A stretch of 64,000 nt of DNA, taken from positions 861,832 through 925,831 of the forward strand of contig MU004191.1 in assembly GCA_010093605.1 (NCBI GenBank), in the 5' to 3' direction. How positions within the stretch are numbered: the first letter of the stretch is position 1; the number at the start of each line of letters is the position of its first letter. Positions 56,048 to 64,000 of the stretch are shown piece by piece. This DNA comes from Lophium mytilinum. Taxonomy: Eukaryota; Ascomycota; Dothideomycetes; Mytilinidiales; Mytilinidiaceae. Below the pieces are notes generated by a model. It searched no databases, was not told where the DNA came from, and saw only the letters and a list, made by a program, of their open reading frames with translations. Made by a program: the position numbers and the translations under genes.

Positions 56048-57570
56048 GGCTCTTGCGTGCGGCCGCACGGGTAGAGGGCTGCACGTCGACGAGGGCGCGG
56101 TGAAGCGTGCAGCAGAGAGCCTCGGCGGTCAAGCGCTCGACCACAAGGCGATTCCACGACGCGAGCGACGCTCAGAAGGTATGGGAGCAGGTTATAGGAG
56201 CATGGGATGCGTGGCGACCACGGAGTCGTGTTCGGAGCAGACGGAGGCGGCAGAGGCGGTCTGACTGAGCGTGCGATGGGGTCTGCGGACGTCGAGGCGT
56301 GGAGGACAGAGGAGCTAGACGGAAGCGCAAACGGGTCAGAATGGTGAATTGATGCGGGCGCGCGACGTTGGGTAGATGGGGTGAAGGCAGTAGGGCGGGT
56401 AGGGTCTTAGCGACGGGGTGGTGAGAGGGCGTGGGAAATACCGGGCTAGGGGCGTGCCAGCAGCGATCACGGGCAGACTCAGGGTGAGGGGCGATTTGGT
56501 GACGGCCACGCACAACCACGTATCGCGCGTCGATGAGGGTAGCGATGCGGGCGCGGGGCGATGGGCGCGATGAGGACGAGGACAACGGGGAGAGCTGGAC
56601 GGGTCTGGTAGGGGGAGAATGCTGAGGAGGAGGGGATGGGCGATGCTCTGCACTGGTGCCAAGCTGGAGGGCGGCCTCAATTAGGCCACATCACGTGTCG
56701 CGGGCGAAGCTGCCGTCCCACGCCTCTCGCGATGCAGCAGTGGTGTGGTGGTGTGGTGAGTCTAGTGATCTTGTTCGAAATATATTCACTGAGCGAAGCC
56801 GTGTCTACACAAGGGTCTATGTGGGCGACGTTGATATGGACCGCATCACGTGCAGCTGTAGAGACTGCTCATACGATAGCAACACTGCGTCTGCTGAGCG
56901 TGCCCGAGAGAGCCCCACGGAGTGAAGCTGTGTTTACCTTCAGGGCCTGTTATGGTTTACGTTCAGGGTCTACGTTGATCTACGTTCAGTGGGGCGCGCT
57001 GGTGTTTGGACCAAGGTAAGCAGCCATGCGAACCTTGGGACGAGAACCGTATTGAGGCTATTTACATGGGCGAGGTTTGATGTGTCAAGGCCCACCTGGT
57101 GCGACCTTCAAGGCGGTGGGAACGTCCAGCATCGCCTTGACGAGTTTGAACGTGAGCGCACGATTGTCCAGAGTTCTCGACGCTGTACTCCAGCTGAGTT
57201 GGCCATGCGTGACACCTCGGGCGAATCAGACAGACATGGCAAGCCGTTCAGCGTTCAGCATTCAGCGATCTACTCAACGGCTCTTTCGCCACAGTCCTAG
57301 AGCCGTCCGCAAAGCCTTTGAGGGTCCGTTGGAGCAGTCGCACACATTAGCATGGTGCTCACCAGAAATCATAGTCGTAGCAGAGGAGCGACGAGCTGCG
57401 CGGCCTGCGCTTGGGCTGTGTAGCTGTCGATGTAGAGTACCTATCTGGTGGCAGTCCTCACCATGGGAAATGCGCGCAGGACTGGAAATAGCAAACGCCC
57501 GACTCCGTTCCAATGCCAATTGCCACCCCGACCTATACGCCAGTGACGGGCAGAGCTCTTCTCCGCCTAT
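56048..57570. other. 1.5-kb intergenic region, no supported gene
   Basis: The left 600 bp are GC-rich leader and promoter of the LisH activator gene. CACGTG motifs lie at about 56692 and 56848. A short string of TAC(G/C)TTCAG repeats occurs at 56937-56990. Open frames in 57000-57570 are antisense to the Bet3 gene or lack motifs. Confidence 0.5.
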
Positions 57571-58382
57571 TTACTCGTCATCAGGGGGCATTTCGTCGTC
57601 GATGTACCTGATCAGTGATATCCTCATCTCGGTCGTGTCGTTGCCCCGCAGCACGTCGCTGATGAAGTGCGCTTCAACCTGCATCTGGACCTGAAGACCA
57701 CTAAGTCAGTATGAGACATCTCGGACAGCGTGACTGAATTGGTGAGTGAGGCAGAAGTGTCATATACCATTTCCAGAGCGCCTCGAAGCACTCCGCAAAG
57801 GATGTTCGAGTACCACAGCTCGTCCTGCGCCCTGCCGTCGTCTGGAAGCTCTACGAAATCTGCCAATGGGTTCTCCTCGAACAGCAGGGAGAACTGCTTG
57901 TTGTCGCTGGTCCAATTCGTGATTGTCGGTGTGATGTTCAGGAAGATCTTGAAGCCGACCTAAAGAGCAATGTATAAGATATTGCCCGCCTTGTAAAACG
58001 AACGGGTCGTACCTTAGAGATCATCTCGGCCACTTCGCGGAAGTTGGAGCACGTCGGCGCATTCGACTTTGCGAGGAAGTCCTCAATTAACCGCAGCCCA
58101 ATATTGTAGCCCATCTTGTCTAGCTGTCGGTTGACCTCCAGGTAGTCGCTCTCGAAGTCCTTGCATAGCTGTGCTACAATAGTTCCGTATGTCAAAGTCA
58201 CAAGCTCGGCGCTGACCTTGTCTATCCGGGTCCTTGAAGCTGTCAGAAAGCTGCAATGATCTAGGGCGGGGCTTGGAGCGACTAGCACTTACTTCCATAC
58301 CCTGGGAATAATTAGCTTTGTTTGATGTTTCTATAGGAAAGGCTCACTCTTCGCCTAGACGAGCGGCTTTCGTTGAGGCCAT
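57571..58382 (-). CDS. BET3: TRAPP complex subunit Bet3 (TRAPPC3)
   Basis: Five exons: 58382..58348, 58301..58293, 58232..58013, 57959..57768 and 57690..57571. They sum to 576 nt, or 191 aa, the family's length. Bet3 is the core subunit of the TRAPP tethering complexes that activate Rab/Ypt1 in ER-Golgi traffic. Conserved blocks: [35 protein letters not shown], Cys76 in SNAPTCSNF (the acylated cysteine of the family), [11 protein letters not shown], and [20 protein letters not shown]. The second exon is only 9 nt and encodes the VW of GEEVWKTRIDK together with split codons on both sides. Without it the frame and the conserved block are lost. It is divergent from the U5 snRNP gene 318 bp away. 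Confidence 0.93.
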
Positions 58383-58700
58383 GTTGACCCTTGTTCGAGT
58401 CGCGGGACTGGAGAGTGTACTGAATCAACTTCTGTGCGCGAACGAAGGACTAAATAACACGGTCCTTCACAGAGGGTGGAATGTGAATGTTCTTGTCGTT
58501 GGATTTACCTCGCATGCCAGTCTGAGGTGCCAGAATGTAAGGCGCGGCTAGTTCCGACGGCGCTAAGCGGCGCTAGTGAACTGAGGTGCCAGAAAAGTCA
58601 AGAACATCACAGCTCATGAACGCAGCTCATCACGACCTTTCTCCTCCACTACGTCCGCTCTGACCAGCGCGAGCCTCACCAAGTCATCCTAATTCTCAAC
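58383..58700. promoter_or_regulatory. Bidirectional promoter between BET3 and the U5 snRNP WD40 gene
   Basis: 318 bp between two divergent start codons of housekeeping genes. No TATA box noticed; a small repeat (gaggtgccaga, at about 58525 and 58582) is present. Confidence 0.55.
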
Positions 58701-60224
58701 ATGTCCGCGGAAAAGCGTCCTGCTGCGCCATCGTTCGGTTCCAACCAGCTCGTCAAGCGCCAGAAATCCGATGCGAACCTGGGCGGCAGCGCAGTTGCAG
58801 TAGTAAATGGGTCCGCTCAAAATGGCGCTCTTATACAAGCGGTATGTTGCGTCGCAGACAGATCTCGCGCATCGCAAGCAGCGCTAAAACATTGGAAAGG
58901 AACGCCTTGGCTGATAGAGGTGGGATGTTTAGGTACCACGCACGAGTGCGCTTCAGGCGCCGATAATGGAGCTGAGCGGTACGAGTTCCCTTTCTGAATT
59001 TGGTCAAACACATCTCTGACAGCAGTATATCAGGCCATACGGGCGAGGTCTTCGCGACGCGATTCGACCCCACGGGCGAGCACATAGCATCCGGCTCAAT
59101 GGACCGATCAATCTGTCAGTTACCACCTCGGACCGCAAAGAAACCTGAGCTGATGCGAGACAGTACTATGGCGGACCTATGGACAGTGTGAGAACTATGG
59201 AGTTCTTAACGGACACAGGGGAGCAGTCCTGGATCTCCAATGGTCCAGGGACTCGAATACGCTGTTCTCTGCTTCTGCAGACATGACGCTGGCTAGCTGG
59301 GATCTCGAAACAGGTCAGAGAATTCGCCGGCATGAGGGGCACTCGGAGGTTATCAATTGCATGGATCTCAGCAAACGCGGAGAGGAACTGTTGGTCAGTG
59401 GGTCTGACGATGGGTACATTGGAGTAAGTGGCATTTTGATATGGTGTGAAGTATAGAGAGGGGAGTGTGCTGACTAGGACCAGATATGGGACCCGCGACA
59501 AAAGCACGCGATCGAATATATCGAGACAGAGTTCCCCGTAACTGCAATTGCGCTCTCGGAAGCGGGAAACGAGCTGTTTTCTGGTGGCATCGACAATGAT
59601 ATCAAAGTTTGGGATCTTCGGAAGAAAGCGGTGGCGTACTCGCTCCTCGGACATACGGATACCGTCACATCACTGCAGATAGCGCCAGATTCGCAGTCGC
59701 TGCTGTCGCATTCGCACGACTCTACAGTCCGAACTTGGGATATCCGGCCATTCGCAGCTACCAACCGGCATGTACATACCTATGACGGCGCTCACGTCGG
59801 CATGGAGAAGAATCTCCTCAAAGCCAGCTGGGACTCGAAGGGCGAGAAGATTGCTGCGGCCAGCGGAGATCAGAGCGTGATTGTTTGGGATGCTCGCACC
59901 GGAAAGCTGTTGTACAAGCTTCCAGGGCATCGTGGATGCGTGAACGATGTGCGGTTCTCACCCCGGGATGAGCCAATTAGTAAGTATATATTCTTGTTTT
60001 CATTTGGTCGTCCCTTGCACTTTCCCAGGTCCCAGGCACTCCGGTGGAGATGGTTGATTCGAGAGCTTGTCGGGGAAGGCCCAAGTGCCATTATCCAGCC
60101 AACACGTCTTGATCTGCGGGGAGGGTTTCAGCAGGTGAGTCTTGTTTGAATATAGCTGACACTCGGCATAGTCGTTTCTGGGTCGTCGGACCGCACGGTA
60201 ATGTTGGGGGAGTTGGGCAAGTGA
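58701..60224 (+). CDS. WD40-repeat protein, U5 snRNP 40-kDa (SNRNP40/Spf38) type
   Basis: Exons are 58701..58841, 58933..58978, 59034..59114, 59164..59423, 59484..59979 and 60172..60224, for 358 aa. It is a WD40 propeller of seven repeats, starting with GHTGEVFATRFDPTGEHIAS. Others include GHRGAVLDLQWSRDSNTLFS, GHSEVINCMDLSKRG, IKVWDLRKKAVAYSLLGHTD, VRTWDIRPFA, VIVWDARTGKLLYKLPGH and the closing GSSDRTVMLGELGK. The short N-terminal tail (KRPAAPSFGSNQLVKRQ) and final GELGK match U5 snRNP component SNRNP40, part of the spliceosome with Prp8. The last intron (192 nt) is the longest in the gene and contains a second complete donor/acceptor set. Confidence 0.9.
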
Positions 60225-61490
60225 GCGGCAGCTATGCCCGAGTGGCTTGATATCGCACGAGAGGATTAGGATGACTACACCGAGGCCTCGTCCGGCAGCT
60301 GGCTGACGCCGCTGGTGTCACAGGAGGCGGACCTTACATGCTGGACACATCGGTGAGACGCATCGCCACCAGGGACAGCGGGAGAGGGCAGCAGTGGAAA
60401 AGCACGCGTGCACGACGCGTCGAGCACCTTGGATATATATATTTATGTGCGACCACAAGCGGCGCCAAATGATAGCAAATGCGAAATCGGTGCATTTGCG
60501 CCCGTGGACCCCGTCCAAGCTCGAGTTGCAGAGCGCCTCCGTGCTGTGTTGGGTGTTGGTGTGAAGGGGCAATGATTGGTGGACACACGCCGTAGCAAAT
60601 GCACGCCGAGCAACACCTCGATTTATTCTACCTGTAGCATTTCAGCACACTGCCTGTTTCATCAACCCCCTGCGGCCAACCACGACGCCCATACTGCTGC
60701 ATTATGGCCGCCGCACGTGAGGCGGTAGGGTCGGCAGCCTCGCTGGAAGGAGACCTGCGGGAAGGGCTGAACCCCGACGCGTTTCAGGAGCTCTTTTGGA
60801 CGACTTGACACCGCGCTTGTAGCAGAAACGTGCTGGCCTCAATGCGCTGCTATCTCGACCTCCAGTGGTCGCGTCCTTGCAGGCAATCGTGCGACTTGCT
60901 CCCTTCTCCTGCACTCCATGTACTCTTTCCTTAAGTCCTCACTATTGGCAGCTGCTGTTCAACGCAGTTTCGCCTTTCTTGAACCCTCTTCTTTCGTTTG
61001 GTGTTGAGCTTTGAGCTACCGTTCTCTCCCCTCTCTTCTATTCTCCGGCCTTCAGCGTGTGCTTGAAGCTTGACTGCAGCTGTGCCGCCCATAGGTCTGC
61101 TCTCCCGCGCCGGTCACTTCTTCGAGGCCGCTCTGAGTGCCGGTAGTTGCTCGAGACCAACCGATTGACCTCCAGCATGCTCAACTAGCTGCGAATGACA
61201 TTGGACGGGCTCCAGTCATTCTTCTTCCGTGAAGCTGTTCCTTACATCCTCGCTGTCACTACCGGGTACAACCGCCCCTAGTCTGTCAAAACAACCGCAT
61301 GGCCAGCAGTCCCAGTCAATCATTCGCTGTTAGCTCTACCCAGTCCGTCGACATCAACAATACGTCTCTAGGCTGGCTACCCGAGTACTCGATATAAGAA
61401 CCTTGTTTCACGCTCACACTTCTGATTCTTGAGCTTCTTCTCCCGGATCATAAATCAGGATAGCCATTTGGAGCATCGCGCCTCACAAAA
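60225..61490. other. 1.27-kb intergenic region, promoter and long leader
   Basis: 3' region of the WD40 gene and a pyrimidine-rich stretch (about 60900-61490) that looks like promoter plus a long 5' leader of the next gene. A string at 60234-60245 resembles a tRNA A-box but there is no B-box or acceptor stem. No gene was seen. Confidence 0.5.
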
Positions 61491-62862
61491 ATGCCTCTTC
61501 CCTATTTCCACAGGCCCTCTCCGAGGCTGGACGATTCGCCCGCGCCTTCATCGATATCTCGATTCTCCGTTATGCACAACAACGTTCGCTCGATGCTCAA
61601 TGGTAGCTCTGTTTACTCGGATTCGCCTCTCCCATCAAACAACAACACACCCAAGCTCCCATTGCTAGGCTTTCTCCGCCGGCCACATAGCCCTCCTCCT
61701 CTGCCTCTCGCGAACTCTGAGTTTCGACGCGACTCCACCTACTCACAGTCTCCTCTACGGCCCCAGCACACCGCAGGCTCATACATACGTGCAATTAGCT
61801 CGGATAATGTCGCTAGAGGACCTGTCGCGCCGCAAATGGTGCATACACGGAACGAGTCGCATAGCTCATATGACAGTATCGACCCCGAGACGGAGCATAT
61901 CGCAGAGATCGTGAACCACAACCGGCGACGGAGGAGGCGTAGGAGGAGGACGAGGGCGACACCAGAGCGTAACGCGTGGATACGCAAGCGTGCCGAGCGT
62001 GGTGTCTGCTTCTCATACGTGAAGAGTCCTGCGGCGCGAACGAAGTGTACGGCATTGTTGATATCGGGACTATTCCTCATCGTGGTGTTGACTACATGTG
62101 AGTATTTCATTATTTTCGCGTCGGAATACCTGGACCAGTCAGCTGACTTGCAATGCGCAGACCTCTCCGTCGCTCTCACACGACCACACCTCGGCCAGGA
62201 AGTCCATGTCCTGTTCATCATGGTTATTCTCTGCACCACAATTTTCTTCTGCCATTCGCTCATTCGACTTTGCATGCTTGCGCTGCGCCCAGAATCAGAC
62301 CTTCCACACATCCCCAGCATGACCGGTCCCGACGGGTTCAAGCCAATCCGGCCAATCCGCGTGCATCTAGCCCGGGACGAAGAGATCGGAGTTAGCCATG
62401 AAGCAGCCGAGGTCGAGGCGGAGCCAGAGAAGGAAAAGGTCCAGATGCCGCCGCCTGCGTACGGGCTGTGGAGATCCAGCGTGGTAAGTTTCCTCGTCTT
62501 CTACAAAAAGACCCTCCAGACTAACCCTTCCCCAGCGCGTCGACCCCAATCTCCTCCACTGGCAGCGCGCCGACGCCGCCGAAGCCAGCGGCGCTCTCCC
62601 ACCAACCCGTCCGCCTTCTGTCTTCCCAGGCTTCTCGTCCCACCCAACCTCCCGCTCCGGCTCTCTCTCCAACATCCACCAGCAGGCGCCTCCGCCAGCG
62701 GAGCATGCTGATGAGCCCGCGAGGCGGGATCCGCGGCCGCCATCTTACGTCTCCGACGACGGCGTCACCTACGTCGTTGCTGCGGTCCCGCGGAGCGTGG
62801 CGCCGAGCGTGTCGGGGATGAGCGATGTGCATCCGGCGTGGCGGCCGGGGTTTGCGGTGTAG
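61491..62862 (+). CDS. Two-TM membrane protein with polyarginine run, function unknown
   Basis: Exons 61491..62097, 62161..62483 and 62536..62862 give 418 aa. The first 150 residues are Ser/Pro-rich and disordered, followed by a run of nine arginines (near 145). Two hydrophobic segments follow: CTALLISGLFLIVVLTTYL (completed by the first splice) and VLFIMVILCTTIFFCHSLI. The C-terminal 190 residues are Pro/Glu-rich with PPPAYGLWR and RPPSYVSDDGVTYVV. PPxY motifs of this kind can recruit WW-domain ubiquitin ligases; this is inference. Both introns have CTGAC or CTAAC branch sites. The first is 63 nt, in phase, with no stop, so retention would insert 21 residues between the two membrane segments. 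Similar two-TM proteins occur in other ascomycetes without known role. Confidence 0.82.
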
Positions 62863-63963
62863 TGTAGTGTAGTTTAGTGTGTTGTGGGTGTTTGTTCTTG
62901 TTCCTAATACTCTCTTTCCTATGCATCAGCTCCTCCGTATGGGTCTACCTATGGTATCTCCTATACGGCGTCTTGGGTCCAGGTCTGGCGTTGCGTTGAT
63001 TGGAGGGGTGGTGTTGTGTGAGTAGTGGTGTATTGTACCTACGTAGCTGTTGGACGAAGTTGGAGAGAGGAGGGGAGATGAGAGTGGGGAGGAGAAGAGT
63101 CTACCCTAGAGGTTAGAAGACATTGATACCTTTTATTTTGTAAATTTTCTGTATTTGTTTTTTTGTGGTGACAGTGGTGGTGATCAAGATCATATGTCGT
63201 AGCAGGTTCTATCTCTTGAGAAGAGGTAGATGGCTTGGTGGTATGTGCTGTCCCTTTCTAACAACATTGAAGCGAGTAACCGGCTAACATTGGTCATGGT
63301 AAACGTACGGTACTAGGTCATAAATTTAAGTACATCGATACTCTCACACTTGATTTCTATTTCTGAAAGCTGGGCGTCATTGTCAGGAGTCACCCAGGTC
63401 CCACTGCCAGGAAGCCTGTCAGTCAAGAGGCAGCTTGAAATTCACTATACAAAACTTAACATTGCCCTTGCCTTTCTAAATCCCTAAGGGAGTGCCGTAC
63501 CTTAAGCCTAGGTGAACGATGATGCATCGAATTGGTAGCCAGCGGCCATGAAACACTCTGTCATTGAACAGCGTACACACAAAGTCTAGAGTAGTGGTTT
63601 GCAAGCTCATTCCACCGTAAACTTCCCAGACACTGTCCGAGGTGCCTTAGAGCTAATGAGGTCGAAAACGAGTGCCTTCAATTTTCTAGAACCGCATCGC
63701 GGGACTTCTCGGGGTAGCAGAAAAGTTCTTACAGCTCTGGGCCAGGTGAAGTAATATCGAATTAGCAGCCGAAGGTGAAGAGCTCTCCTCACTTCATTCA
63801 CCCAGACGGTGGCCTGGTTCTTGGCGCACGCTCTGATTCGCTGCATCTAAGAGGAGTGGTACCAACTTCAACCGCGGTTACTCGACTCCACCTGTCTTCT
63901 TCGTCCAATTTAGCTTCATCTTCACCGCGCATCCCGAAAGGAGCACAGCCTCTAGCAGCGATT
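62863..63963. other. 1.1-kb intergenic region, no supported gene
   Basis: 3' region of the two-TM gene, then AT-rich sequence. A 79-codon minus-strand frame (63846..63607) has no recognisable motif and is not called. Confidence 0.5.
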
Positions 63964-64000
63964 ATGGCGACGCCAACACCAGCGACTTCAGCGATGTCAG
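63964..64000 (+). CDS. Possible start of a gene running off the right edge
   Basis: An ATG at 63964 begins MATPTPATSAMS and stays open to the window end. The preceding 80 bases are pyrimidine-rich and leader-like. Only 12 codons are visible, so this is a weak call. Confidence 0.3.
   Translation, partial: MATPTPATSAMS

Noticed and set aside
56937-56990. Repeated TACGTTCAG-like strings
   Set aside because: Only three short copies with no clear period. Too little to call a functional repeat.
57077-57694. 205-codon plus-strand frame overlapping the 3' end of BET3
   Set aside because: It has no recognisable domain and is partly antisense to a well-supported Bet3 exon.
60234-60310. A-box-like gcccgagtgg resembling the start of a Ser/Leu tRNA
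   Set aside because: No B-box and no convincing acceptor or anticodon stem follows.

Overview
This is a 64 kb piece of a filamentous ascomycete (Pezizomycotina) genome, most likely a dothideomycete or close relative. The evidence is dense, short introns (about 37-190 nt, mostly 45-60) with GT..CTRAY..YAG signals, and gene families found only in these fungi: HET-domain proteins, a Clr5-domain protein, a Zn2Cys6 regulator, a Flo8/SomA-like LisH activator and scytalone dehydratase of the DHN-melanin pathway. The class assignment is inferred from family content, not from a tree. I traced exon structures by hand; nearly all close in frame with canonical splice sites.

Layout. 0-8.5 kb: a HET-domain gene running off the left edge, a six-exon secreted Kelch-repeat membrane protein, about 3.6 kb without a recognisable gene, then a short-chain dehydrogenase. 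8.6-12.2 kb: a fungal transcription-factor-like protein and an F-box-like protein. 14.4-17.4 kb: a tandem pair of SprT-like zinc metalloprotease genes followed by two decayed fragments of the same family. 17.5-19.6 kb: an RRM-like protein and an orphan protein. 21.1-28.5 kb: a second HET gene with a questionable reading frame, an unrecognised 572-aa protein and a Clr5-domain protein. 28.9-36.5 kb: a Zn2Cys6 regulator divergent from a ten-exon MFS transporter, then two NTF2-fold genes, the second being scytalone dehydratase. 38.8-40.3 kb: a three-RRM RNA-binding protein. 42.4-51.2 kb: metabolic genes (TauD-type dioxygenase, peroxisomal D-amino-acid oxidase, damaged-looking alpha/beta hydrolase, FAD monooxygenase, PNP oxidase). 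51.2-52.2 kb: a degenerate tandem repeat array. 52.4-63 kb: mostly housekeeping genes (a small secreted/membrane protein, Flo8/SomA-like activator, TRAPP subunit Bet3 with a 9-nt exon, U5 snRNP WD40 protein, a two-TM membrane protein).

How the parts work together. The left third is accessory in character (HET genes, F-box, young protease duplicates, relics, long empty stretches). The right third is conserved core. The regulator/MFS pair shares a 635-bp intergenic region with two perfect inverted repeats, one of them a CGG-N4-CCG motif, and is the best candidate for a self-contained regulatory unit. No rRNA, tRNA, CRISPR or intact transposon was found.
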